Shown in pieces: positions 17,260 to 28,171 of a stretch of 64,000 nt of DNA. A program made the position numbers and the translations under genes. Position 1 is the stretch's first letter; each line of letters begins with the position of its first letter. The DNA comes from Thioalkalivibrio thiocyanoxidans ARh2 (GTDB lineage: Bacteria; Pseudomonadota; Gammaproteobacteria; Ectothiorhodospirales; Ectothiorhodospiraceae). The stretch spans positions 17,327 to 81,326 of the forward strand of contig NZ_ARQK01000050.1 in assembly GCF_000385215.1 (NCBI RefSeq), given 5' to 3'. Under the pieces are notes generated by a model. That model did not search any database. It was not told the DNA's origin and worked only from the letters and a program-made list of their open reading frames with translations.

Positions 17260-19323
17260 TCAGCCGACGGTGGCATAGCGCGTGGCGCTGCCCAGCCAGC
17301 GCTCGATCAGGGCCGCGGCGCGCGGCGGGTCCTCGCGCACGCGAAGGGCCAGTTCCGTGGCCTCCTCCAGCAGGTCCTGATCGCGTGACCAGTCGGCCAC
17401 GCGGAAGCTGCGGTCGCCCGTCTGCCGCGTGCCCAGCAGCTCCCCGGGGCCGCGCAGCCGCAGGTCGACCTCCGCGATCTCGAAGCCATCGTCGGTGCGG
17501 CGCATCGCCTCCAGGCGTTCTCGGGCGGTTTCGCCCAGCGGCGGGCGGTAGAGCAGCACGCAGGCGGAGGCGGTGTTGCCGCGCCCGACACGGCCACGCA
17601 ACTGGTGCAGCTGCGACAGCCCCATGCGTTCGGCATTCTCGATGATCATCAGGCTCGCATTGGGGACATCCACGCCGACCTCGATCACCGTGGTGGCGAC
17701 CAGCAGATCGAGCGCGCCGGCACGAAAGCGTTCCATCACCGTATCGCGTTCGGGCCCCTTCATGCGCCCGTGGGCCAGCCCGATGCTCAGCTCCGGCAGC
17801 GCCTCGCGCAGGCGCTCGGCGGTCGCCTCGGCAGACTCCGCCTCCAGTTGTTCGGATTCCTCCACCAGCGGGCAGACCCAGTAGGCCTGGGTGCCGGAGC
17901 CGCAGGCGGCACGGATGCGCTCGATCACCTCGTCGCGGCGCTCGTGGCTGATCAGTGCAGTGCGCACGGGTGTGCGCCCCGGCGGGCGTTCGTCGATGAC
18001 CGAGCTGTCCAGGTCGGCGTACAGGGCCATGGCCAGGGTGCGCGGGATCGGTGTCGCGGTCATGATCAGCTGATGCGGCATCTGCCCGTTGCCCTTGTCG
18101 CGCAGGGCCATGCGCTGGTGCACGCCAAAGCGGTGCTGCTCGTCGATGATCGCCAGCCCCAGGCGGTGGAAGCGGACCTCCTCCTGGAACAGGGCGTGGG
18201 TGCCGATCGCGACCTGGCGCTGGCCACTGGCCAGTTCCGAAAGCAACTGGCCCCGCTCGCTGGCGCCCTGGCGTCCCCCCAGCCACGCCACCGACACACC
18301 CAGCGGTTCCAGCCACTGGGCGAGGTTGCGCCCGTGCTGACGGGCAAGCAGCTCGGTGGGGGCCATGAATGCCACCTGATGGCCGGCCTCCACTGCTGCG
18401 AGGGCGGCCGCGACCGCGACCAGGGTCTTGCCGGAGCCGACGTCGCCCTGCACCAGCCGGTTCATCGGGATCGGGCGGGCCAGGTCCTCGCGCACCTCGC
18501 GGATCACGCGGTCCTGTGCACCGGTGGGCTCGAACGGGAGCTGGTCGCGCAGCTGTCGCCACAGTGCGCCCTCGGGGCGGATGACCGGCGCGCGGCGCGT
18601 ATCCTGCGCGGTGTGACTTTGTTCCATGCGGGCGAGCTGGTGGGCGGTCAACTCCTCCAGTGCCAGGCGCGTGCGTGCGGGCCCGCGCTGCTCGGCGGTG
18701 TCCAGTGCGTCAAGGGCCTCGGCCCGCGCCGGGGGGTGGTGCAGCTGCTGCAGGGCCGTGTGCAGCCCGGGCAGCTGGCGCTGGTTCAGCTCCGGGAGCA
18801 GGTCGGGCAGCTGCCCGGTCGTCGGCAGGACCTCGGTTACCAGCTGGCGCAGGAGCTTCTGCGAGATGCCCTCGGTGGTGGGATAGATCGGAGTGAGGTG
18901 GGGCTCCAGCACGGGCGGTTTCGTGCCCACCACCTGGAGTTCCGGGTGCACGCACTCCATTGCGCCGGGCATACCGCGGGGCTCGCCAAAGGCGCGAATG
19001 CGCGTGCCCGGGCTCAGGCGGCGTTGCTGACCACTGCCGAAATGGAAGAATCGCAGCAGGATGGACGCGCCGTCCTCTTCCAGCGTGACCACCAGCATGC
19101 GTCGGCGGCGATGGACGACCTCGGCATGGGTAACCCGGCCCTCGAACAGGGCGGGGAGTCCCGGGCGCAGGGCGCGGATTGGGGTCAGCCGGGTACGGTC
19201 CTCGAAGCGCAGCGGCAGGTGCAGGAGGAGGTCGCGGGCCTGTTCCAGGCCCAGGCGGGCCAGACGCTCGGCCACTGCGGGGCCGACGCCCTTGAACCCC
19301 GTCAGCGGTGCCTGAAGGTCCAC
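17260..19323 (-). CDS. recG: ATP-dependent DNA helicase RecG
   Basis: 687 residues from GTG at 19323, close to the 693 of E. coli RecG; a longer start would run into ridA. RecG reverses stalled forks and branches Holliday junctions. It has an N-terminal wedge/OB domain (LTGFKGVGPAVAERL near the start), Walker A GDVGSGKTLVA, the DEAD-box-like IIDEQHRFG, SAT-like MTATPIPRTLAM, and helicase motif VI QLRGRVGRG. It follows ridA by 19 bases. In E. coli recG lies after spoT-trmH; here it has been separated. Confidence 0.96.
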   Translation of the reverse strand: MDLQAPLTGFKGVGPAVAERLARLGLEQARDLLLHLPLRFEDRTRLTPIRALRPGLPALFEGRVTHAEVVHRRRRMLVVTLEEDGASILLRFFHFGSGQQRRLSPGTRIRAFGEPRGMPGAMECVHPELQVVGTKPPVLEPHLTPIYPTTEGISQKLLRQLVTEVLPTTGQLPDLLPELNQRQLPGLHTALQQLHHPPARAEALDALDTAEQRGPARTRLALEELTAHQLARMEQSHTAQDTRRAPVIRPEGALWRQLRDQLPFEPTGAQDRVIREVREDLARPIPMNRLVQGDVGSGKTLVAVAAALAAVEAGHQVAFMAPTELLARQHGRNLAQWLEPLGVSVAWLGGRQGASERGQLLSELASGQRQVAIGTHALFQEEVRFHRLGLAIIDEQHRFGVHQRMALRDKGNGQMPHQLIMTATPIPRTLAMALYADLDSSVIDERPPGRTPVRTALISHERRDEVIERIRAACGSGTQAYWVCPLVEESEQLEAESAEATAERLREALPELSIGLAHGRMKGPERDTVMERFRAGALDLLVATTVIEVGVDVPNASLMIIENAERMGLSQLHQLRGRVGRGNTASACVLLYRPPLGETARERLEAMRRTDDGFEIAEVDLRLRGPGELLGTRQTGDRSFRVADWSRDQDLLEEATELALRVREDPPRAAALIERWLGSATRYATVG

Positions 19324-19342
19324 CGCGGTCGCCGCGCGCGGA

Positions 19343-19732
19343 TCAGCCTCGCGGGCACCAGGCGATGGCGTCCATCTCCACCTGCGCACCCTTGGGCAGG
19401 GCGGCTACGCCGATTGCGGCGCGGGCCGGGTACGGCTCGGCGAAGACCTCGCTCATGATCTTGTTGACCAGCGGGAAGTGGGTCAGGTCGATCAGGAAGA
19501 TGTTCAGCTTGGCGATGTCGGAGAAATCCGCACCGGCGGCCTCCAGCACGGCCTTCAGGTTGTCGAACACGCGGCGGATCTGGTCTTCGATGCCGCCGTC
19601 GACCAGCTCCATCGTGGCCGGGTCCAGCGGGATCTGGCCGGACAGGTACAGGGTGTCGCCGGCACGCACGGCCTGGGAGTAGGGGCCGATCGCGGCCGGG
19701 GCATTTTCGGTCTGGATGATTTCGCGCGACAT
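19343..19732 (-). CDS. ridA: RidA family enamine/imine deaminase
   Basis: 129 residues from ATG at 19732. RidA hydrolyses reactive 2-aminoacrylate formed by PLP enzymes. Seen are [18 protein letters not shown], the conserved N-F-D-like [14 protein letters not shown], and [23 protein letters not shown] with the substrate-binding Arg. It lies between proB and recG. Confidence 0.95.
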   Translation of the reverse strand: MSREIIQTENAPAAIGPYSQAVRAGDTLYLSGQIPLDPATMELVDGGIEDQIRRVFDNLKAVLEAAGADFSDIAKLNIFLIDLTHFPLVNKIMSEVFAEPYPARAAIGVAALPKGAQVEMDAIAWCPRG

Positions 19733-19817
19733 GCGGGCTCCTTGGCTCGGGTCGGTGATTCGGGATGCGGGCACCTTACCGCATTCGTCGAGCGGTGGGA
19801 TCGCCGGGGCAATGCAT

Positions 19818-22114
<2,297 letters not shown>

Positions 22115-22375
22115 TTACTGCTGCGGCTGCACGCTCACGAAGCGCCGGTTGTTCGGGCCACCGACCTTGAACACGACTTCGCCGTCGACCTTCGCGAACA
22201 GCGTGTGGTCCTTGCCACAACCCACGTTCTCGCCGGGATGATACTGCGTCCCGCGCTGACGGACGAGGATGTTGCCGGCGCGCACGACCTGGCCGCCAAA
22301 GCGCTTTACGCCCAGGAGTTTGCTCTCGGAATCGCGCCCGTTGCGGGTACTCCCGCCTGCCTTTTTATGTGCCAT
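22115..22375 (-). CDS. rpmA: 50S ribosomal protein L27
   Basis: 86 residues with the invariant start [19 protein letters not shown] and [17 protein letters not shown]. The L27 N-terminus reaches the peptidyl-transferase centre. It is the standard partner of rplU, 33 bases downstream of it. Confidence 0.98.
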   Translation of the reverse strand: MAHKKAGGSTRNGRDSESKLLGVKRFGGQVVRAGNILVRQRGTQYHPGENVGCGKDHTLFAKVDGEVVFKVGGPNNRRFVSVQPQQ

Positions 22376-22408
22376 GGATTCGTTCTCCTGAAAAAGTGCG
22401 CCCGCGCG

Positions 22409-22720
22409 TCAGCCGGCAATGCCGGTGATGCGCACGGTGGTGTAGTGCTGGCGGTGCCCCATCTGCTTTTGCGAATGCTTGCGGCGCCGGAATTTCATGA
22501 TGTGGACCTTCTTGGCGCGGCCATGGTCCTCGACCTTGGCGGTCACCTTGCCGCCGTCGACCAGCGGGGCCCCGACGCGGACATCGTCGCCCGAACCAAC
22601 CATCAGCACCTGGTCGAACTCGACCTCGGAGCCGGCTTCGGCCTCAAGCTTCTCGATGCGGATCACGTCGCCTTCGGCGACGCGGTACTGTTTACCACCT
22701 GTTGCGATGATCGCGTACAT
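22409..22720 (-). CDS. rplU: 50S ribosomal protein L21
   Basis: 103 residues from [14 protein letters not shown]. The L21 end motif [19 protein letters not shown] is present. It binds 23S rRNA. It is first gene of rplU-rpmA and divergent from ispB, the classic order. Its 5' leader (about 80 bases) carries the perfect palindrome GAGACCGGTCTC at 22777-22788. Confidence 0.98.
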   Translation of the reverse strand: MYAIIATGGKQYRVAEGDVIRIEKLEAEAGSEVEFDQVLMVGSGDDVRVGAPLVDGGKVTAKVEDHGRAKKVHIMKFRRRKHSQKQMGHRQHYTTVRITGIAG

Positions 22721-22802
22721 TTCCCTGGGACTCCGTTGCGATACCTGTGTGGACCGGCCCTTAAGGTCTGGAACTGGAGACCGGTCTCGCGAAAGGGCGG
22801 AA

Positions 22803-22831
22803 ATGCTAGCAGTGAGTCGGCTTCGGGTCAA
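22803..22831 (-). promoter_or_regulatory. Sigma-70 promoter for rplU-rpmA
   Basis: On the minus strand TTGACC (22826-22831) and TAGCAT (22803-22808) are separated by exactly 17 bases. Transcription would start about 75 bases before rplU. Confidence 0.7.
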
Positions 22832-22852
22832 TGCCGCCGGTGCGGCGCGCGC

Positions 22853-22881
22853 TTGACACCCCACCGGGGCCTTCCTAGCAT
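22853..22881 (+). promoter_or_regulatory. Sigma-70 promoter for ispB
   Basis: A consensus TTGACA (22853-22858) and TAGCAT (22876-22881) with a 17-base spacer lie 42 bases before the ispB ATG. The -10 hexamer is identical to that of the divergent rplU promoter. Confidence 0.75.
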
Positions 22882-22923
22882 GCCAGCGCCTACCAACTTC
22901 CTCATACCGGCGCGCCTACCCGC

Positions 22924-23892
22924 ATGTCCATCAACGCAATCCGAGAGCTGGCTGCAGACGACATGCAGGCGGTCGACCAGTGCATCCGTGACCGGCTCAG
23001 TTCGCCGGTGGTGCTGATCAACCAGCTGGGCCACTACATTATCCACTCGGGCGGCAAGCGCCTGCGGCCCTTGCTGGCGACCCTGTCGGCGCGCGCCTGC
23101 GCGGTCGAGGGTGAGGAGCCGGTCGTGCTGGCGGCAGTGGTGGAGTTTATCCACACCGCGACCCTGCTGCACGACGACGTGGTCGACGCCTCCGAGATGC
23201 GCCGGGGCAACGAGACCGCGAACCACATCTTTGGTAACGAGGCCGCGGTCCTGGTCGGCGATTTTCTCTACTCGCGCGCGTTCGAGATGATGGTCGAGGT
23301 CGGCTCGATGCGGGTGATGGAGATCCTGGCCCACGCGACCAACGTGATCGCCGAGGGCGAGGTGATGCAGTTGATGAACTGCCACGACGCCGATGTCGAC
23401 GAAGCCCGCTACATGAACGTGATCCAGTCGAAGACGGCCAAGCTGTTCGAGGCCGCCTGTCAGCTGGGCGCCGTCCTCGGCGAGCGGACGCGGGCCGAAG
23501 AAGAGTCCCTCGCGCGGTATGGCATGCATCTGGGTACGGCCTTCCAGCTGATCGACGATGTGCTCGACTATTCCTCGGATGATGCGGTGACCGGCAAGCG
23601 CATGGGCGACGACCTGGCCGAGGGCAAGCCGACCCTGCCGCTAATCCAGGCGATCCGGGTCGGTACGCCGGAGCAGCAGACCGTGGTGCGCCAGGCGATC
23701 GAGGACGGCGGGCGCGAGCAGGTGGATGCAGTGCTCGAGATCGTCCACGCCACCGGTGCCCTGGACTACGCCCGCGACCGCGCGGCCGCGGAGACCGAGG
23801 CGGCGATTGCGGCCGTTTCCGTGCTCCCCGAGTCGCCACACCGCCAGGCCCTGATTGACCTCGCACGCTTCGCGGTGGGTCGCGATCACTGA
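22924..23892 (+). CDS. ispB: All-trans polyprenyl (octaprenyl) diphosphate synthase
   Basis: 322 residues. It builds the long isoprenoid side chain of ubiquinone. Both Asp-rich motifs are intact: LLHDDVVDASEMRRG and LIDDVLDYSSD. GGKRLRPLL is also present. Chain length (C40 or otherwise) cannot be read with certainty. It is divergent from rplU as in E. coli. Confidence 0.95.
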   Translation: MSINAIRELAADDMQAVDQCIRDRLSSPVVLINQLGHYIIHSGGKRLRPLLATLSARACAVEGEEPVVLAAVVEFIHTATLLHDDVVDASEMRRGNETANHIFGNEAAVLVGDFLYSRAFEMMVEVGSMRVMEILAHATNVIAEGEVMQLMNCHDADVDEARYMNVIQSKTAKLFEAACQLGAVLGERTRAEEESLARYGMHLGTAFQLIDDVLDYSSDDAVTGKRMGDDLAEGKPTLPLIQAIRVGTPEQQTVVRQAIEDGGREQVDAVLEIVHATGALDYARDRAAAETEAAIAAVSVLPESPHRQALIDLARFAVGRDH

Positions 23893-23965
23893 GCGGGTCC
23901 GGCCGGTAATCGGTACATTCGCGTCCGCACAGGTGCGTGACGTTGCCCGGATCACACCTAGGGCA

Positions 23966-23994
23966 TGGACACGCCCGGAGTCGCTCGGCATAAT
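23966..23994 (+). promoter_or_regulatory. Promoter for tRNA-Pro
   Basis: TGGACA (23966-23971) and CATAAT (23989-23994) with a 17-base spacer lie 13 bases before the mature tRNA 5' end, so transcription would start almost at the tRNA. Confidence 0.65.
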
Positions 23995-24007
23995 AGCGGG
24001 CTCGGTT

Positions 24008-24084
24008 CGGAGTGTAGCTCAGCTTGGTAGAGCACTGCCTTCGGGAGGCAGGGGTCGAAGGTTCGAATCCTTTCACTCCGACCA
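24008..24084 (+). tRNA. tRNA-Pro, anticodon CGG
   Basis: 77 bases fold as a full cloverleaf. The acceptor stem CGGAGTG pairs with CACTCCG, the D arm is GCTC/GAGC, and the anticodon stem CTGCC/GGCAG encloses TTCGGGA with anticodon CGG at 24042-24044. The T arm holds TTCGAAT, and CCA is encoded. It reads CCG proline codons, which are frequent in this high-GC genome. It lies between ispB and gmk. Confidence 0.97.
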
Positions 24085-24170
24085 ACTCTATTTCCCTGGT
24101 GTGTCGGATCTCTCGGGACCGGCGACCAGCCGATGATTCCATTCCTGGTTCTGCTCCTGCGGACGCGTTC

Positions 24171-24821
24171 ATGACCGCCATTTCCCAGGCCGTTCGCGGC
24201 ACCCTCTATATCGTTTCGGCGCCATCGGGCGCGGGCAAGACCAGCCTGGTCGCCGCTTTGCTGGAGCGCGTGGAGCAGGTCGAGGTCTCGGTCTCGCACA
24301 CCACGCGCAAGCCGCGCGCCGGCGAGGTGAACGGCGAGCACTATCACTTTGTCTCGGCGGAGGAATTCCTCGGCATGATCGAGGACGGCCAGCTGCTGGA
24401 ACACGCGAAGGTGTTCGACAATTTCTACGGCACCGCGCGCGCCAGCGTCGAAGAGCGCCTGGACGCCGGCATGGACGTGATCCTGGAGATCGACTGGCAG
24501 GGCGCGCGCCAGGTACGCGCGGCGGTGCCGGATGCGCACTCGATCTTCATCCTGCCGCCGTCGCGCGACGAACTGGAACGCCGCCTGCGCGGTCGCGGGC
24601 AGGACAGCGAAGAGGTCATCCAGCGGCGCCTGCGCGACGCGGAGTCCGATTGCACGCATTTCCGCGAATATGACTACACAGTCGTCAACTCGGATTTCGA
24701 GCGGGCGGTCAGTGATCTGGCCAGCATCTTCCGCTCCAACCGTCTGCGCACGGTCGAGCAGGAGATTCGTTCCGCATCGACGATACGGAATCTGTTGGCG
24801 AGTACGCCGGGCACGGCGTAA
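24171..24821 (+). CDS. gmk: Guanylate kinase
   Basis: 216 residues from ATG at 24171. It phosphorylates GMP to GDP. Visible are the P-loop SAPSGAGKTSL, the GMP-binding SHTTRKPRAGEVNGEHYHF and EIDWQGARQV. It starts the gmk-rpoZ-spoT group, the same order as E. coli. Confidence 0.97.
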   Translation: MTAISQAVRGTLYIVSAPSGAGKTSLVAALLERVEQVEVSVSHTTRKPRAGEVNGEHYHFVSAEEFLGMIEDGQLLEHAKVFDNFYGTARASVEERLDAGMDVILEIDWQGARQVRAAVPDAHSIFILPPSRDELERRLRGRGQDSEEVIQRRLRDAESDCTHFREYDYTVVNSDFERAVSDLASIFRSNRLRTVEQEIRSASTIRNLLASTPGTA

Positions 24822-24855
24822 CATGCAGTATTAACGACTCATAACCGGAGTACCC

Positions 24856-25131
24856 ATGGCACGCGTCACCGTCGAGGACTGCCTCGAAAAAGTGGACAAT
24901 CGCTTCGAACTGGTGCTGATGGCGGCCCGCCGGGCCCGTCATATCGCACACGGCAAGGAGCCCCGTGTATCCGAGGACAACGACAAGCCCACGGTCATCG
25001 CCCTGCGCGAGATCGCCGACGGGCTGGTCGGCACCGAGGTGTTCGACGAGCACGATGAACGGCCCCAGAACCAGATGCTGGACTTCAGCACCATCCGCCA
25101 TCTGGAACAGCTGGAAGCCGACGAACGCTAG
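24856..25131 (+). CDS. rpoZ: RNA polymerase omega subunit
   Basis: 91 residues with the conserved start [20 protein letters not shown] and AARRARH. Omega helps assemble the beta' subunit and forms part of a ppGpp site. It lies 34 bases after gmk and 13 before spoT. Confidence 0.98.
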   Translation: MARVTVEDCLEKVDNRFELVLMAARRARHIAHGKEPRVSEDNDKPTVIALREIADGLVGTEVFDEHDERPQNQMLDFSTIRHLEQLEADER

Positions 25132-25144
25132 GGGTCGATAATTC

Positions 25145-27316
25145 ATGGCCGCTGGGCAGCCAGCCGCGCCCGGGGCCGCATCGCCGGTACCCGGTGACTC
25201 GACCCGATTCCTGATCAGCGATCTGTGTTCCGAGCTCGAGGCCTATCTCGAGTCGGACGAAGTCGAGGAGGTCTATCGCGCCTATCTCCTGGGCGCGGAG
25301 GCCCACGAAGGCCAGACCCGCAAGACCGGCGAGCCGTACATCTACCACCCCCTGGCCGTGGCCCGGACCATGGCCGAGATGCGGATGGACCACAAGGCCA
25401 TCTGCGCCGCGATCCTCCACGACGTGATGGAGGACACCGCCACCAGCAAGGACCGCATCCACGCCGAATTCGGTGAGGAGGTGGCCGAGCTGGTGGACGG
25501 CGTCTCCAAGCTTACCCACCTGCAGTTCCAGTCCAAGGCCGAGGCGCAGGCGGAGAACTTCCGCAAGATGATGCTGGCGATCACCCGCGATATCCGGGTG
25601 ATCCTGATCAAGCTGGCCGACCGCCTGCACAACATGCGCACCCTGGGCGTGATGCGCCCGGACAAGCGCCGCCGCATCGCCAAGGAAACCCTCGAAATCT
25701 ACGCGCCGATCGCCCAGCGCCTGGGGATGAACGCGATCCGCCGCGAGCTGGAGCAGCTCGGCTTTTCCGCCAAGCACCCCTGGCGTGCCGCGGTCCTGGA
25801 GCGCGCCGTGCAGCGGGCCGGGGGCAATCGTCGCGAGCCGATGAAGAACATCGAGCAGGCCATCTGCTCGCGCATGGAGGCGGCCGGGATTGTCGGGCGC
25901 ATCTCCGGGCGCGAAAAGAGCCTGTACAGCATCTATCGCAAGATGCGCGACAAGCACCACTCGTTCGAGGAGGTGTTCGACGTCTTCGCGATCCGCATCA
26001 TCGTCGATGATGTCGACACCTGCTATCGCTCGCTGGGCGTGGTGCACAACCTCTACAAGCCGGTGCCGGGGCGCTTCAAGGACTACATCGCGATCCCCAA
26101 GTCGAATGGCTACCAGTCGCTGCACACCATCCTGTTCGGGCCGCAGGCCATCCCGATCGAGGTGCAGATCCGCTCCACCGAGATGGATCGCGTGGCCGAG
26201 AGCGGGATCGCCGCGCACTGGCAGTACAAGGCCGGGGGCGAGTCCGCGCGTACCGCTCAGAGCCGCGCCCGCGAATGGCTGAAGGATGTGCTGGAGATCC
26301 AGAACAGCGTCGGCAATTCCATCGAGTTCCTGGAGAACGTGAAGGTCGACCTGTTCCCGGACGAGGTATACACCTTCACCCCCGAGGGCGACATCCTGGT
26401 GCTGCCACGCGACGCGACCCCGATCGACTTTGCCTACGCGGTGCACTCCGATGTGGGCAACCGCTGCGTGGCCGTGAAGATCGATCGCCAGCTGGCGCCG
26501 CTCTCGGTGCGCCTGCAAAGCGGGCAGACGGTGGAGATCGTCACCGCGCCCGGCGCGCGCCCCAACCCCGCCTGGCTGTCCTTCGTCGTCACCGGCAAGG
26601 CCCGCTCCGGCATTCGGCACTGCCTGAAGTCGTTGCAGTCGGACGAGGCCCGGGCCCTGGGCGAACGCCTGCTGGAGAAGGCCCTGGGTGCGCTCGAGAC
26701 CTCGCTTAAGCAGATCTCGCCGGCCCGTCTGGATCAGCTGCTCGACGCGATGCAGTTGCAGGACCTGGACAGCCTGCTGGTGGATATCGGCCTGGGCAAT
26801 CGCATGGCCTCGCTGGTCGCCCGCCAGATGGTCGGGAAGGAGAGCGCGGACGCCGACAACACGACGCAGACCACCCTGGCGGTCAAGGGCACCGAGGGGC
26901 TGGTGCTGAACTACGCGCGCTGCTGCCACCCGATCCCGGGGGATCCGATCATTGGCCAGCTGAGTGCCGGCCGCGGGCTGGTCGTGCACCGGGAGAGCTG
27001 TCGCAATGTGCTGCACGAAAGCCGTGATCGTGCCGACAAGACGATCGCGCTGGAGTGGTCGCACGAGCCGGAACTGCAGTTCACCGCGGCCGTGCGTACC
27101 CGTACCGCCAACCGGCGTGGTGCGCTGGCCGACATGGCGGCCGTGATCGCCGACCACGGCTCGAATATCGAGCACATCTCGTTCAACGAGCAGGACGGGC
27201 ACTCCACCGCGATGACCTTCCTGCTGACGGTTAGCGATCGCCAGCACCTGGCCCAGATCATGCGTGGGCTGCGGCGCCTGCCGGATGTGCTGCGTATCGC
27301 GCGTCAGCGCGGGTAG
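25145..27316 (+). CDS. spoT: Bifunctional (p)ppGpp synthetase/hydrolase SpoT
   Basis: 723 residues. The HD hydrolase domain is intact (YIYHPLAVA, then AILHDVMEDTATS). The synthetase domain follows (GREKSLYSIYRKM, VDDVDTCYRSLGVVH, IAIPKSNGYQSLHT), then a TGS domain (about 405-465), a helical/zinc-finger region with RCCHPIPGDPIIG, and an ACT domain at the C-terminus (about 645-723). Keeping both catalytic domains argues for SpoT rather than RelA. The extra N-terminal 18 residues are Ala/Pro-rich, so a slightly later start is possible. Confidence 0.96.
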   Translation: MAAGQPAAPGAASPVPGDSTRFLISDLCSELEAYLESDEVEEVYRAYLLGAEAHEGQTRKTGEPYIYHPLAVARTMAEMRMDHKAICAAILHDVMEDTATSKDRIHAEFGEEVAELVDGVSKLTHLQFQSKAEAQAENFRKMMLAITRDIRVILIKLADRLHNMRTLGVMRPDKRRRIAKETLEIYAPIAQRLGMNAIRRELEQLGFSAKHPWRAAVLERAVQRAGGNRREPMKNIEQAICSRMEAAGIVGRISGREKSLYSIYRKMRDKHHSFEEVFDVFAIRIIVDDVDTCYRSLGVVHNLYKPVPGRFKDYIAIPKSNGYQSLHTILFGPQAIPIEVQIRSTEMDRVAESGIAAHWQYKAGGESARTAQSRAREWLKDVLEIQNSVGNSIEFLENVKVDLFPDEVYTFTPEGDILVLPRDATPIDFAYAVHSDVGNRCVAVKIDRQLAPLSVRLQSGQTVEIVTAPGARPNPAWLSFVVTGKARSGIRHCLKSLQSDEARALGERLLEKALGALETSLKQISPARLDQLLDAMQLQDLDSLLVDIGLGNRMASLVARQMVGKESADADNTTQTTLAVKGTEGLVLNYARCCHPIPGDPIIGQLSAGRGLVVHRESCRNVLHESRDRADKTIALEWSHEPELQFTAAVRTRTANRRGALADMAAVIADHGSNIEHISFNEQDGHSTAMTFLLTVSDRQHLAQIMRGLRRLPDVLRIARQRG

Positions 27317-27355
27317 TCAGTGTTTCACGGGTGATACCCGTACGTCCGCGGCTCC

Positions 27356-28171
27356 CTACCGCTGGCAGGTCGGACAATACGCCGAGGCGCGCTGCCCGAT
27401 GCGCCGGTTGCGCAGCGGTGTGGCGCACTGCAGGCACGGTTCCCCGGCGCGGCCGTAGACTCGAAGTGACTGGCGAAAATACCCGTGTGTCCCGTCCTCG
27501 CGCAGGAAGTCGCGCAGGGTCGTGCCGCCCTGTTCGATCGCCGCGCCCAGTACGGTGCGGACGCATTCGGCCAGCCGTTCGTATTCCGCCCGGGTCACGC
27601 GCCCGGCGGCCCGCCCCGGGCGGATTCCAGCCAGGAAAAGCGCCTCGGTCGCATAGATGTTGCCCACGCCGACCACGATATCCTGATCCATGATGAAGGT
27701 CTTGACCGGCCCCCGGCGCCGGCGGCTGCGTTGGAACAGGTAGTCGCCGTCAAATGCGGTGTCCAGCGGTTCAGGCCCCAGGGCGGCCAGCAGGGGGTGT
27801 GGCGCGCCGGTCTCCGGGAGTGGCAGGCAGCACCCGAAGCGGCGCGGGTCATGAAAGCGCACCTGCGAGCCGTTCGTCAGGTGCAGGATCAGGTGGTCGT
27901 GCGTGCGCAGCGGGGTCGTCGCGGTGCAGTGGCGCAGCGAACCGGACATGCCGAGGTGCAGCAGTACCCCGCCACGGTCGGTGGTCAGCAGCAGGTATTT
28001 GGCCCGCCGTTCGAGCGTCGCGATGCGGGCCCCGACCAGACGTTCGGGCAGCGCCTCCGGCACCGGCCAGCGCAGGCGTCCATCGCGGACTTCCAGCCGC
28101 TCGATGGTCTGGCCTTCCAGAAGAGGCGACAGGCCGCGTCGGGTGGTCTCGACCTCGGGGAGCTCAGGCAT
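27356..28171 (-). CDS. mutM: Formamidopyrimidine-DNA glycosylase
   Basis: 271 residues. It excises 8-oxoguanine and FapyG, using Pro2 as the Schiff-base nucleophile and Glu3 (MPELPEVETTRRG). The H2TH region has VGVGNIYATEALFLAGI, and the C-terminal zinc finger has four Cys (CLQC and CPTC). It overlaps the upstream chorismatase gene by 8 bases and converges on spoT with a 39-base gap. Confidence 0.97.
   Translation of the reverse strand: MPELPEVETTRRGLSPLLEGQTIERLEVRDGRLRWPVPEALPERLVGARIATLERRAKYLLLTTDRGGVLLHLGMSGSLRHCTATTPLRTHDHLILHLTNGSQVRFHDPRRFGCCLPLPETGAPHPLLAALGPEPLDTAFDGDYLFQRSRRRRGPVKTFIMDQDIVVGVGNIYATEALFLAGIRPGRAAGRVTRAEYERLAECVRTVLGAAIEQGGTTLRDFLREDGTHGYFRQSLRVYGRAGEPCLQCATPLRNRRIGQRASAYCPTCQR

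Noticed and set aside
17605..19458. 617-codon plus-strand open frame opposite recG
   Set aside because: Antisense to recG, whose helicase motifs are all intact.
24008..24084. tRNA-Pro as an integration site for a mobile element
   Set aside because: No integrase, no duplicated tRNA 3' end and no foreign-looking genes follow; gmk-rpoZ-spoT continue the normal order.
25085..27247. 720-codon minus-strand open frame opposite spoT
   Set aside because: Mirror of spoT codons, with no domain signal.
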